DNA of 64,000 bases. Origin: Chitinophaga eiseniae. Lineage in GTDB: Bacteria > Bacteroidota > Bacteroidia > Chitinophagales > Chitinophagaceae. This document shows positions 34,135-42,964 of this stretch, one piece after another (within the stretch, counting starts at the first letter, position 1; every line of letters begins with the position of its first letter). The notes below the pieces were generated by a model, which was not told the DNA's origin, did not search any database, and saw only the letters and a program-made list of their open reading frames with translations. The position numbers and the translations under genes are program-made. Location: assembly GCF_900167135.1 (NCBI RefSeq), contig NZ_FUWZ01000002.1:434001-498000 (forward strand), written 5' to 3'.

Positions 34135-35922
34135 ATGCCCTTAAATACGTGCACCAGAATAACCATAGACGGAAAAACGTTTCCTCATTTCCGGGAGCTG
34201 CAGATACGGCAGCGGATAGACGGACATCATACATTTGAGATACACATTGACCAGGGGTGGCTGAGCAGCTTATGGCCGGAGATTTCCGGCAACGGACAGG
34301 ACCTGCTGGGGAAGGACGTATTTGTGGAGGTATCCGCAGCCGCCATGCCGCAAACAGGGACCTTGCATTTTAAGGGGTTGATCACGGCCATTCATACCGG
34401 GAAAAAGGGCGACGCCACGCAGGGGTTTTGTGTGCTGAAAGGTACCGATCCCGGCATTGTTTTGGACGGGGCGCCACAGTTACGGGTATATGAAGCGCAG
34501 ACGCTGTCCCATATTGCGCGGCATTGCCTGAAAGCGGCGGCAGCGCATATTGATTTGCAGATAGCACCGGGCAATCCGGCTCCTCATGCTTACCTGGTCC
34601 AGTACAGGGAAAGTAACTTTGCTTTCCTGCAGCGGCTGGCCGCCCGCTTTGGAGAATGGTATTTCTACAATGGCCAGCAGATGATATTCGGGGCTTATGC
34701 TCCTGCTAAAATCAGCCTGTCACATCCGGGAGAGCTGGTACATTTTGATATCGGGCTGCAACTGACATCCGGCGACCGGCGCTTTACCGCTTATGACTAT
34801 GAGGCAGGGGCTGCTATCAGCAGCACTTCTCCCCGGCCGACGGGCATTTCCGGCACAGGGCCGCTCACGGCACGGGCCAGGCAGGCCAGCAGGCAGCTTT
34901 ATCATGAAGAAGGTTTTGACAAGGCAACATCCCAACAGCAGGCGGGCATTGCCTTACAGGCACAGCTGCATGAAAGGCGACAGCTGGCGGCAGCAGTGCA
35001 GCTTACCGGGCGCAGCGAGCATCCCGGCATCCGGGTGGGCGACATCATCGAAGCTGCCGCCTCTCTTGCTTCGCCGGACCTGGAAGGCACTTTTACCGTC
35101 ACCCGTATTGACCATCACTGCCAGGGAGACGGGGCTTATCATAACCAGTTTACCTGTACGCCTACCGATTGCTGCATTCCTTCCGGCCATAGCGGCATAG
35201 CGCCGCTATGCGAAGCGCAGAGCGCTATTGTGACCGATAATCATGATCCTGAAGGAATGGGGCGCATCCGGATACGTTATCACTGGCAGCAACAGGGCAG
35301 CTCTCCCTGGATACGCCTGATAACACCGCATGGCGGCGCCGGCAAAGGCTTTCATTTTATTCCCGAAAAAGGAGAAGAGGTATGGGTGGACTTCGAAGGC
35401 GGTAATCCGGAGCTGCCTTTTGCCGTAGGCACCGCCTATAACGGTAAAGACAATACGAAGTTCAGCGATGCCGGCAACAACCTGAAGATCATCAGGACAC
35501 GCAGCGGGCATACCATACAGTTGGATGACAGCAACGGCGCGGAACAACTGCAGATCCACGACCGCAATGGTAATATGATACTCCTGGATACGCATCATGG
35601 TAATATTACCATCGCCTCACCGGGACAGTTGCTGCTGAAAGCCAACCATATCAGCATTGAAGCAGCGGACCAGCTGGATATGCATGCAGGTGGTAATCTT
35701 ACACAAGGCGCCGGTGAAAATATCAGTCTGTATGCCGGGAATCATCATACCGTTTTGGCGACCCATATTACCCAGCAGGCGCAGGACAATTTTACGCGCA
35801 GCTCCCGCAAGCTGGAAGAGCAGGCAGAAAGCATCCTGCTCAACAGCATCCGTCAGGATCTGACGCTGATGTCCGCAGGAACGATTGCTATCAACAGTGT
35901 TGAAAAAATAAAACTATCCTGA
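34135..35922 (+). CDS. vgrG: type VI secretion spike protein VgrG (TssI)
   Basis: This 595-residue spike protein forms the trimeric tip of the T6SS tube. ATG 34135 (MPLNTCTRITIDGKTF) is preferred to a TTG two codons earlier. The N-terminal gp27-like part spans about 1-340 (YLVQYRESNFAFLQRLAARF is typical), followed by the gp5-type OB fold with NHDPEGMGRIRIRYHWQQ and EVWVDFEGGNPELP, and a C-terminal beta-helix with repeated GNI/GNL turns. It has no extra C-terminal effector domain, so cargo is loaded through the PAAR-like protein encoded one base downstream. Confidence 0.95.
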   Translation: MPLNTCTRITIDGKTFPHFRELQIRQRIDGHHTFEIHIDQGWLSSLWPEISGNGQDLLGKDVFVEVSAAAMPQTGTLHFKGLITAIHTGKKGDATQGFCVLKGTDPGIVLDGAPQLRVYEAQTLSHIARHCLKAAAAHIDLQIAPGNPAPHAYLVQYRESNFAFLQRLAARFGEWYFYNGQQMIFGAYAPAKISLSHPGELVHFDIGLQLTSGDRRFTAYDYEAGAAISSTSPRPTGISGTGPLTARARQASRQLYHEEGFDKATSQQQAGIALQAQLHERRQLAAAVQLTGRSEHPGIRVGDIIEAAASLASPDLEGTFTVTRIDHHCQGDGAYHNQFTCTPTDCCIPSGHSGIAPLCEAQSAIVTDNHDPEGMGRIRIRYHWQQQGSSPWIRLITPHGGAGKGFHFIPEKGEEVWVDFEGGNPELPFAVGTAYNGKDNTKFSDAGNNLKIIRTRSGHTIQLDDSNGAEQLQIHDRNGNMILLDTHHGNITIASPGQLLLKANHISIEAADQLDMHAGGNLTQGAGENISLYAGNHHTVLATHITQQAQDNFTRSSRKLEEQAESILLNSIRQDLTLMSAGTIAINSVEKIKLS

Positions 35923-35923
35923 T

Positions 35924-38900
35924 ATGACACCATCCTGTAGTACGGCCAGACATCTGGTATGTGAAGGCGCTCTCTGCAGCTGCGATAAAGCTGCAGCACC
36001 GGCGCCTGTAAAGGTGGTGTCGCATCACCGGTATTATGTTCACAGCAGCAGCGGTACAGACAAGCCTGTTGTGACCACACGCGAGAATGATCACCGTGCA
36101 TTGCATTTCAGCAGCTGTCTTGCCGGCGGCCAACCGGCGCCCTGTGTGCCGCAGCTGTTATGGCAGATACCCATCGGCCAACAGCGCATTGCCCTGGCCA
36201 ACGGCGCCTATCCCCTGCCGGATAATGCGACAGCGCAATGTCTCCGGGGAGGCCGGTTACATCTCCTGACGCATGGACAACTCCCCGCCGGCACCGACGA
36301 TCCACCCGGCCTGTGCAGCACCGATAATCAGCCACCGGCAGATAAACTGTCGATCAACTTTTCTCCGTCTGCCCCACGCATTACCCGCATCAAAGGGCCG
36401 GCGAAAATCCGTCAGCTCCACAATGGGTCCTGGGAAGTGACCTTCGATCGCCCTCCCGCCGGGGAAGATATCAGCTTGTTGCACTGGGTGCTTGAGAATG
36501 ATCAGGGTGCGCAGGAGGCAGACCTCCATGGAGAGATGTTTTTTCATCATCGTTTTATGCACGATGGACAATTCACCCTGCGCGTTTTTGGCGGAGAAGA
36601 TTCAGATGTCCTGCTGACGCAAACGATACAGGTAACGCCTACCGGCATCATCTGCTCACCGCATACCGCAAGGCCCGGAGAACGTATTCGTTTTACCGTA
36701 GCGGAAGCCGAAGCGACCGACAGCTTCCGTTGGGACCGGACAGATGAAAAAGGATTTCGCAGCGAAGCCAGGAACACCGGCCCCGAAACCGAATACACCT
36801 TTGAACAACCCGGCCATTATGTAGTCCGTGCCGTCACCGGTGACGAAGTATGGCAGCAGTCAGTCACCATCTGCAACAACCGGGTCCGGCATATTCATGC
36901 AGACCGCCCACCTGTCAGCGGTGCGGTTGTAACATTCAGTATCAGCGAAACTACCTTTCCGGATATCACGCCGAGAGAACAACTCAAACTGCACTGGAAA
37001 CTCGAAGGTCCGGAAAACACGCATTGTGCAGGGGAAAGTACTTTCCGGCACCTGTTTACCCATTGCGGGCATTATACGCTGTACGCGTACCTCTATGACC
37101 TGCAACAGGAAGCAGCGCTGCGTTTTGAAGTAAAAAATGCGGCGGTATCTGCTGCCCAATGGACAACACCCAACGGGTATGTCATCCGCCAGGCAGGGTA
37201 TGACCAGGATATCTGTTTATACTTTGAACACAGCGGTCTTGAAAAGAGAAAGGTATTACTGGAGGTATATGCCCGGCAAGCGTTACACAGCACACTGGTG
37301 CATTCCCGTTCGCTGCTGGTACCACCGGACACTAAAGTCTCGTATCCCCTGCCTGTCAGCAGCCTCCGGCTCCCCGCAGGATGGGATAACGGGCAGCTTC
37401 ACCTCGACTTCCAGCTAAAACCGACAGACAGGATTCCCATCGAACAACAGGCGCATCCCCGGTTGTTGCTGCATCGCAGATCATGTATCGTAAAGGCTTA
37501 CTTCACCGATCCACAAGACCAGCGAATGTATTTTATCACCGACCATCATCAACAAATGGCGCTGAAAATATATGCCGTCAACCTCGCCGGTCAACAGCTG
37601 CGCATCACTATCCTGCGGCGCAACGGTTCCCCGCCGCTACAGCGGCCGCTCATACCGTACCCTGTAGCCGCCATGAAACCGCTGCTGGAAAAGGATACGA
37701 CTGTCAGCACACAACAGGTAATGATCGATAAAACAGGGACTGCACTGCTCCCTGTCCCGTTGGAATCATTGTCGGCAGTAAGCCTGATCTACGCGTTGAT
37801 AACGCTTCCTGGTTTCAACGCCGTGTATTCTCAGCAGTTATTGGTGTATCCCGGGCAGCAGCTCCGGCTGTCACCCGGCACAAAGGCACGGTCCACTGCC
37901 GTCATAGAACGAATAAACCTTCCATCGGAGCAACCGGCGTGCCAGTCGCTGGTATGGGGCAGTAAAGTAAGCTGTGCGTTCCGGAAAAAAGTGATCCGTA
38001 TCGCGAAGAAGCTGCACGCAGATCCTAATCACCTGATGACGTGTATGGCGTTTGAGACCGGAGCGTCGTTTCTGCCGCATTTGCTGAGTGGGCATAAGCC
38101 GTGGAACACGCCGGCAGCGGAAAAGTTGACAGAAGGGGTATTGGGGAGACATGCGGTGGGGTTGGTGCAGTTTACGCAGAAAGGAATCAATCAGATGAAC
38201 AGCCGGTGGAAGCTTGGTATTACAAAGAAAAAACTGGCCAATATGTCAGCGGAGGAACAATTAGATTATGTCTATCACTACCTGCGGGAGTTCAAGGGGA
38301 GACTGAATTCGCTGGAAGATTTTTACATGACCATTCTTAAACCGGACGGTGTAGGAAAGCGAGAGGATTATGTGGTGTTTAGTGAGGAACATGATAGACA
38401 AACACAGAGAAGTTGGTATGAAAAGAACAAAGGTCTTGATAGGAACAAAGATGGCATCGTAAGTAAGAAGGAGGTTCATGTTATAATTCACAAAAAGTAT
38501 ACAGAAGGACTCAGCTATAAAAATGGATGCAATGACAACTGTCCAATGTTGTCAGTCATTGGTGCGAATGATAACAAATGGCACCATCCTTTAAAAAACA
38601 TGCAACTAAGAGGTTGGTACAATCAATGGGCACCTGAAAGAAGCAAATTTGGATTCATCTCTGAACGTAAGAGTGGTAAACATCAAGGATTAGATCTTTA
38701 TGCTCCGGAAGGCACTCCTGTTTATGCATGTGTCAACGGATTTATTGTATCATCGTACCATTCAAACTCATACGGGAACGCTCTTCTTTTAAGCGGAGAA
38801 TATGACAACAATAGCTACTACTTTTTTTTCGCCCACTTAAAGGATTTATCAAAATACCAAGTCGGCGAAAGTGTAAAAGCGGGAGATATCATTGGTTTCA

Positions 38901-39088
38901 GTGGAAAGACCGGTAATGCTGCCAGTCTCAGACCGGAACAAGAACACCTTCACTTTGAAGTACGAACAAGAGAGCATGTGGGCAAAGGATTTGATGGCCG
39001 AATCGACCCCCTTCTGATTATAAGAGAACTCAATAAAACCGAAATTATCAACCCTCAAGAAAATCATCAATATGCAAAATCTATTTAA
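35924..39088 (+). CDS. PAAR-like T6SS effector with lysozyme-like and M23 peptidase domains
   Basis: This 1054-residue protein starts one base after vgrG. Residues about 1-115 form a Cys-rich DUF4280 (PAAR-like) tip domain (LVCEGALCSC, then LANGAYPLPDNATAQC) that should cap VgrG. About 150-420 contains PKD/Ig-like repeats (GHYVVRAVTG, GHYTLYAYLYD). About 670-830 looks like a lysozyme or transglycosylase domain: HLMTCMAFETGASF with candidate catalytic E711, then AVGLVQFTQKGIN. An EF-hand-type loop (839-850, DRNKDGIVSKKE) follows, then an M23 endopeptidase (about 905-1040) with H920 and D924 (HQGLD), H971 (FAHL) and the HLH pair H1008/H1010. Both domains would attack peptidoglycan of a target cell. 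The C-terminal coding part is visibly AT-richer. Confidence 0.85.
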   Translation: MTPSCSTARHLVCEGALCSCDKAAAPAPVKVVSHHRYYVHSSSGTDKPVVTTRENDHRALHFSSCLAGGQPAPCVPQLLWQIPIGQQRIALANGAYPLPDNATAQCLRGGRLHLLTHGQLPAGTDDPPGLCSTDNQPPADKLSINFSPSAPRITRIKGPAKIRQLHNGSWEVTFDRPPAGEDISLLHWVLENDQGAQEADLHGEMFFHHRFMHDGQFTLRVFGGEDSDVLLTQTIQVTPTGIICSPHTARPGERIRFTVAEAEATDSFRWDRTDEKGFRSEARNTGPETEYTFEQPGHYVVRAVTGDEVWQQSVTICNNRVRHIHADRPPVSGAVVTFSISETTFPDITPREQLKLHWKLEGPENTHCAGESTFRHLFTHCGHYTLYAYLYDLQQEAALRFEVKNAAVSAAQWTTPNGYVIRQAGYDQDICLYFEHSGLEKRKVLLEVYARQALHSTLVHSRSLLVPPDTKVSYPLPVSSLRLPAGWDNGQLHLDFQLKPTDRIPIEQQAHPRLLLHRRSCIVKAYFTDPQDQRMYFITDHHQQMALKIYAVNLAGQQLRITILRRNGSPPLQRPLIPYPVAAMKPLLEKDTTVSTQQVMIDKTGTALLPVPLESLSAVSLIYALITLPGFNAVYSQQLLVYPGQQLRLSPGTKARSTAVIERINLPSEQPACQSLVWGSKVSCAFRKKVIRIAKKLHADPNHLMTCMAFETGASFLPHLLSGHKPWNTPAAEKLTEGVLGRHAVGLVQFTQKGINQMNSRWKLGITKKKLANMSAEEQLDYVYHYLREFKGRLNSLEDFYMTILKPDGVGKREDYVVFSEEHDRQTQRSWYEKNKGLDRNKDGIVSKKEVHVIIHKKYTEGLSYKNGCNDNCPMLSVIGANDNKWHHPLKNMQLRGWYNQWAPERSKFGFISERKSGKHQGLDLYAPEGTPVYACVNGFIVSSYHSNSYGNALLLSGEYDNNSYYFFFAHLKDLSKYQVGESVKAGDIIGFSGKTGNAASLRPEQEHLHFEVRTREHVGKGFDGRIDPLLIIRELNKTEIINPQENHQYAKSI

Positions 39089-39512
39089 AAAGACAGCATG
39101 GCTGATAATGCTGAAACTTATTTCTGGTTGCAATCATCAAACTTCTGCGGGCGGAATTTCGGCATGGCCCAGTCATTACAGCCTAAGTACTTCTACCGAT
39201 GAAATAATGAACGGTATTAATGTAGGAACCGATTATGAAATCAATATCTCAAACGACAGCTGTCTCTTCAATGCTGATGGCATCCAATATGCATTTAACG
39301 CACAATGCGCACTCAGAATTAGTAAAGACACGCTACTAGGCTATTTCTGCTATGACACCCGTGGTATTGAGCAGTATTGGAACCCAGAGGTTCCCCTCTT
39401 CAAAATCTTCAGAAAAGACACCAACTACTACATCATTTCCAGTGCTATTCTGGAAGATACGACGAAAACCTATCTGGTAAAACATACCCAGGAAAGCGAA
39501 AAAATTCGATAG
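39072..39512 (+). CDS. putative immunity lipoprotein for the T6SS effector
   Basis: This 146-residue predicted lipoprotein has a short signal with lipobox LISGC (C20). The gene overlaps the effector's last 17 bases, so the two are translationally coupled, and it shares the AT-rich composition of the effector's C-terminal part. A lipoprotein facing the periplasm is where an inhibitor of a peptidoglycan hydrolase must act. The rest (NGINVGTDYEINIS, FCYDTRGIEQYW) matches no family I know. The immunity role is inferred from position, size and location only. Confidence 0.65.
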   Translation: MQNLFKKTAWLIMLKLISGCNHQTSAGGISAWPSHYSLSTSTDEIMNGINVGTDYEINISNDSCLFNADGIQYAFNAQCALRISKDTLLGYFCYDTRGIEQYWNPEVPLFKIFRKDTNYYIISSAILEDTTKTYLVKHTQESEKIR

Positions 39513-39538
39513 CTTTATATTCAAATTAACCTTGAATT

Positions 39539-39976
39539 GTGAATAAAGCTATTATCCTTTTATCGTTTTCTGTACTAGTATTATCGTTAATGGCCTGTAC
39601 CCAGTCGGAGCAGCCGGGCAACCGTGGTATTGGCGGTATCTTTTCATCCAAAGCCGGTAAGCCGGTGGCGTTTAAGCTGCAGTCGGGGCATCCTGACAGC
39701 AGCAGTGCTTCCTATGCGCTGTCAGGGATCACCGTGTCCTTCGAACAGACAGCTGATGCGTCGCAAACGATCAGTATCAAAAAAGACGCAAAGAGGCTCG
39801 TCAATTATATCCGCGCGACAGACACTGCAGAGAAGACACTGCCCACGCCCTATATGACGATCAATGGAAAAGATACCGTTATTACATTTAACATCCGGCA
39901 GGATGCTTTCCGCTTCAAAATAAAGGATAACAAGGCCACCTATACGAAAACGAAAGATTCCACAGCCAGGCAGTAG
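39539..39976 (+). CDS. small lipoprotein, possible second immunity or accessory protein
   Basis: This 145-residue predicted lipoprotein starts at GTG 39539 with a good signal and lipobox SLMAC (C20). The mature part is beta-rich (SYALSGITVSFEQTAD, MTINGKDTVITFNIRQDAF) with no family I recognise. It lies 26 bases after the immunity candidate and before the shared terminator, so it belongs to the island's transcript. Its base composition resembles the vgrG end rather than the AT-rich immunity gene. It could protect against the second hydrolase domain or be unrelated. Confidence 0.6.
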   Translation: MNKAIILLSFSVLVLSLMACTQSEQPGNRGIGGIFSSKAGKPVAFKLQSGHPDSSSASYALSGITVSFEQTADASQTISIKKDAKRLVNYIRATDTAEKTLPTPYMTINGKDTVITFNIRQDAFRFKIKDNKATYTKTKDSTARQ

Positions 39977-39987
39977 ATGACAAAAGA

Positions 39988-40011
39988 AAGGCCGGCCCGC
40001 AGGCCAGCCTT
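39988..40011. terminator. terminator between convergent transcripts
   Basis: AAGGCCGGCC (39988-39997) pairs with GGCCAGCCTT (40002-40011) with one mismatch. On the minus strand it is followed by TTCTTTTG, so it mainly ends the TonB receptor transcript. Confidence 0.7.
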
Positions 40012-40037
40012 CTATGACTGAATAATCCGGACAAAAC

Positions 40038-42488
40038 CTATTTAAAATCAATAGGAATAGCCAGTTTAACACTAAAATTACGACCTACGTTAAAGACCCC
40101 GTTGCGGCCCGTCACCTCATTCACCGGTGCGTATTTCAAACGGCTCAGGTGATTCTGGTAGGCGACGTCGCCGATGTTGTTCACTGCGAAGTGGAGGGAG
40201 AACAGGGTCTTGTTGTGTTTATTCACGAACTCTGACCCCAGACCTGCATTCAGCAGCGTATAGCTTCCTGTGGGTGTCTCGGTTTGATAAGCCGAAAACA
40301 CGTCGTTCTGAGCAAAATTCATATCCATCTGTACACCTACGTAAGCATTCCGTAGCGGACCACCTACTTTTTTGAACTTGCCTTTCAGCTCGGACAACCA
40401 TCTGGCGGCCGGAATACTCGGCAGGTTTTTAGTGGAATCGGTAGCATTGAGCGCGGTACCTCTCACATAAGAAAGCGTGTTCTCGAAGTGCAGCCAGTCG
40501 ATGGGATGCGGGTGTATATCCAGCATCAGCTCACCGCCATAAAGGTTAGCGTTGGCTTGCTGGTATTTGAAGGCAGCGAATCCTTCGGCGTTATCATCTG
40601 CGGGAATGGAGTCCGTGCCGGCAGCATTCACCAGCTTACGGGAGAAGATGAAGTTGTTGATGTGGTTATAGAACACATTAGCCGTCAGGGAAACGTGCTG
40701 GGTATTGAATTCAACACCGCCGTCGATCTGTGTGCTCACTTCAGGTTTCAGCTCCTGGTTGCCATATTCGTATTTGATGGTGCCTTCATGCACACCGTTG
40801 GCAGCCAGCTCGGAGATATTGGGAGCACGGAAGCCACGGGCGGCATTCAGTTTCAGCACCACCCGGTCACTGACTTCATAGCTAAGTCCCACGCTGCCGG
40901 ACACATTGGAGAAATTGCGGCTGAAAGCGTCAAACTTAGCTTCGCCGGATGCTGCCGGCTTACCATCAGCATCAAGGAGGAGCGATTTAGAGCGCAGGGA
41001 GCGGCTGTCGAAACGTACGCCGCCACTCAGGGTGAGCTTATTGAAGGTCTTGCTGGTGACCGCGAATGCGCCGATATCAAACAGGTTGTACGCGGGTATA
41101 AGGAACTCTTCTCCTGAAATTTCATTTTTCTGCTGCATACCGTTAACGCCAACCGTTGTCTGCCAACCGTTCATTTCAGGGAGATAATATTTGGCCGCGT
41201 AGTTGAAGGTCTGCAGCTTCAGCCAGAGCTCCGGTTCATCGGGATGCAGCGGATCGCCGAATTCACGACGGTTATTCCACTGGTAGCCCAGCGTTAATCC
41301 AATACGGCCGCCGTTATGGAGATACAGGCTATTGTCCCATACCAGCTTCTGATGGTTGATTTGTTGTTTGGGCACCGTCATGCTATAAGACTTGTTATCG
41401 CTGTCGGTAACAGGTACCTCTTCCGCATTACCGTTATCGTTAATGGGCTTGATAAACCTGCCTTCTTCGTTACGCTCCCCTTCTACCAGACCGAGGTGCT
41501 GGTTAAAGGAAGTGAAGCTCAGGCGGGAAAAACCCCATTGTTTGTTGATACCGATATTAGCGCCGTAGTTGGTGTTGTTGAAACGGGAATTAAACACGTA
41601 CCCGTCGTATTTATTTTTATAGTCGTGCGCCTGTTTCTGGGTGATGTAGGCGCCCCAGCTGAACCCGTTGTTATTGCCGGCGATATCAGCATGGTAGGCC
41701 ATCAGCCCATTGTTGGTCTGATAGTTGGCTTCCACATTGCCTTTTATCTTGCCTTGCGGCAGTGGGGCCGGCGGAACAATGTTTACTACCCCGGCGAGTG
41801 CATCCGAACCATATACGAGAGAGGCCGGGCCTTTGAGTATTTCTATTTTGCTGACGTTGTAGTCGTCTACTTCGATGCCGTGTTCATCGCCCCATTGCTG
41901 GCCTTCCTGGCGGGTACCGTCGCTGACTACCACTACGCGGTTATAGCCGAGGCCACGGATGAAAGGCTTGGAGATAGCCGGACCGGTAGAGAGCTGACTT
42001 ACACCGGGCACTTTGGCAATCGCATCAATGATATTGGTAGAAATGCTCTGGTCCAGCACATCGCGGCGGATGATACTGATGGGCGTAGGTGTCTTTTTCA
42101 CGGAAGTGGCCAGGTTGGCGCCGGTGATCACCACTTCATTTTTTTCGATCAACGTCTCTGTCAGCTCAAAATCCTTGGTGGTAGTACCGTTGACGTTCAC
42201 AGTCTCCGTATAGGCGGCGTAGCCCATGGAGTGTACTTCCACAATATATTTTCCTTTCGGCAGATTTTTGATAGTATAATTTCCCTGTGCATCGGCGGCG
42301 GCGCCTACATGCAGGTCCGGCAGATACACCGTAGCGCCGGGGATGACGGTATGAGTAACTTTATCAGTCACTTTCCCGGTGAGCACATTAGAGAAAGTGC
42401 CGTCTTCGGGAGTGATGGCATAGGCGGCAGGTTGCAGCAACAGCAACGCCCCCATTAATCCGAGTATAAATACACGCAAATAATGCAT
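40038..42488 (-). CDS. TonB-dependent receptor, probably for a metal
   Basis: This 816-residue outer-membrane receptor has a signal peptide, a carboxypeptidase-regulatory-like beta-sandwich (about 35-115; GKVTDKVTHTVIPGATVYLP), a plug domain (about 125-250; ADDAL-like YGSDALAGVVNIVPP) and a 22-strand-type barrel ending in FSVKLAIPIDF. The plug segment GQQWGDEHGIEVDDY resembles receptors of the ZnuD-like or heavy-metal group. The gene 92 bases upstream encodes a small His-containing secreted protein often paired with such receptors. The metal is inference. It ends at a terminator shared with the T6SS island. Confidence 0.9.
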   Translation of the reverse strand: MHYLRVFILGLMGALLLLQPAAYAITPEDGTFSNVLTGKVTDKVTHTVIPGATVYLPDLHVGAAADAQGNYTIKNLPKGKYIVEVHSMGYAAYTETVNVNGTTTKDFELTETLIEKNEVVITGANLATSVKKTPTPISIIRRDVLDQSISTNIIDAIAKVPGVSQLSTGPAISKPFIRGLGYNRVVVVSDGTRQEGQQWGDEHGIEVDDYNVSKIEILKGPASLVYGSDALAGVVNIVPPAPLPQGKIKGNVEANYQTNNGLMAYHADIAGNNNGFSWGAYITQKQAHDYKNKYDGYVFNSRFNNTNYGANIGINKQWGFSRLSFTSFNQHLGLVEGERNEEGRFIKPINDNGNAEEVPVTDSDNKSYSMTVPKQQINHQKLVWDNSLYLHNGGRIGLTLGYQWNNRREFGDPLHPDEPELWLKLQTFNYAAKYYLPEMNGWQTTVGVNGMQQKNEISGEEFLIPAYNLFDIGAFAVTSKTFNKLTLSGGVRFDSRSLRSKSLLLDADGKPAASGEAKFDAFSRNFSNVSGSVGLSYEVSDRVVLKLNAARGFRAPNISELAANGVHEGTIKYEYGNQELKPEVSTQIDGGVEFNTQHVSLTANVFYNHINNFIFSRKLVNAAGTDSIPADDNAEGFAAFKYQQANANLYGGELMLDIHPHPIDWLHFENTLSYVRGTALNATDSTKNLPSIPAARWLSELKGKFKKVGGPLRNAYVGVQMDMNFAQNDVFSAYQTETPTGSYTLLNAGLGSEFVNKHNKTLFSLHFAVNNIGDVAYQNHLSRLKYAPVNEVTGRNGVFNVGRNFSVKLAIPIDFK

Positions 42489-42579
42489 ACGTAAGTAATA
42501 AAAAATAATAAAACAGTGAATACCAACAACCGGTTATTGCCGATGGCAATAGCAGCTATTTTTGATGTGAAGCTGAAAA

Positions 42580-42909
42580 TCAGGCAACCTCAGCAGGAGG
42601 TGCCCGCGGGGAGAGAGCACGATGGGTAATATAGCTGGTTTCAGGCAGCTGCCGTGGTTGAAACACCCATATCACCGGTCGTACCGGCGCTATAAAGGTA
42701 GTAGTGTACTGATCAAACGGCTCCACCCCTATCTGCAGAAAATCGCAGTGGCGGTGCTCTGCTGAAAACATGGCATCACCGGCGGTGGCATGCGTGTCCT
42801 GCGTGTCGTGGTGGCCGGTGAAGATGTGTATAAACTCCCGTGGGAGCGTATTCAGCGTGAATACTCCCAGCAGAATGAGTGCTAATATTTTCTGTAAATG
42901 TTTGTACAC
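42580..42909 (-). CDS. small His-rich exported protein (HYC_CC_PP-like)
   Basis: This 109-residue protein starts at GTG 42909 with a membrane or signal segment (ILALILLGVFTLNTL), followed by a His-rich part (HIFTGHHDTQDTHATAGD), a HRHCDF motif and a final APP. This resembles the small HYC_CC_PP-type proteins found beside metal TonB receptors in Bacteroidota; the usual CC pair is not obvious. It may bind a metal at the cell surface or in the periplasm. It is the first gene of an operon with the receptor, and its -7 box lies five bases before the start. Confidence 0.65.
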   Translation of the reverse strand: MYKHLQKILALILLGVFTLNTLPREFIHIFTGHHDTQDTHATAGDAMFSAEHRHCDFLQIGVEPFDQYTTTFIAPVRPVIWVFQPRQLPETSYITHRALSPRAPPAEVA

Positions 42910-42914
42910 CGACG

Positions 42915-42944
42915 CAAAGGTAATAAACTTTACTCATTTGCAAC
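42915..42944 (-). promoter_or_regulatory. promoter of the metal-receptor operon, probably leaderless
   Basis: TACCTTTG (42922-42915, minus strand) ends five bases before the GTG start. GTTG (42944-42941) lies 18 bp upstream of it as a near-consensus -33 box. Confidence 0.55.
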
Positions 42945-42964
42945 AACGATGCATTTATATCGCA

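Noticed and set aside
41316..42458. Long plus-strand frame opposite the TonB receptor
   Set aside because: It is a shadow of the receptor gene; the minus-strand product has full domain similarity.
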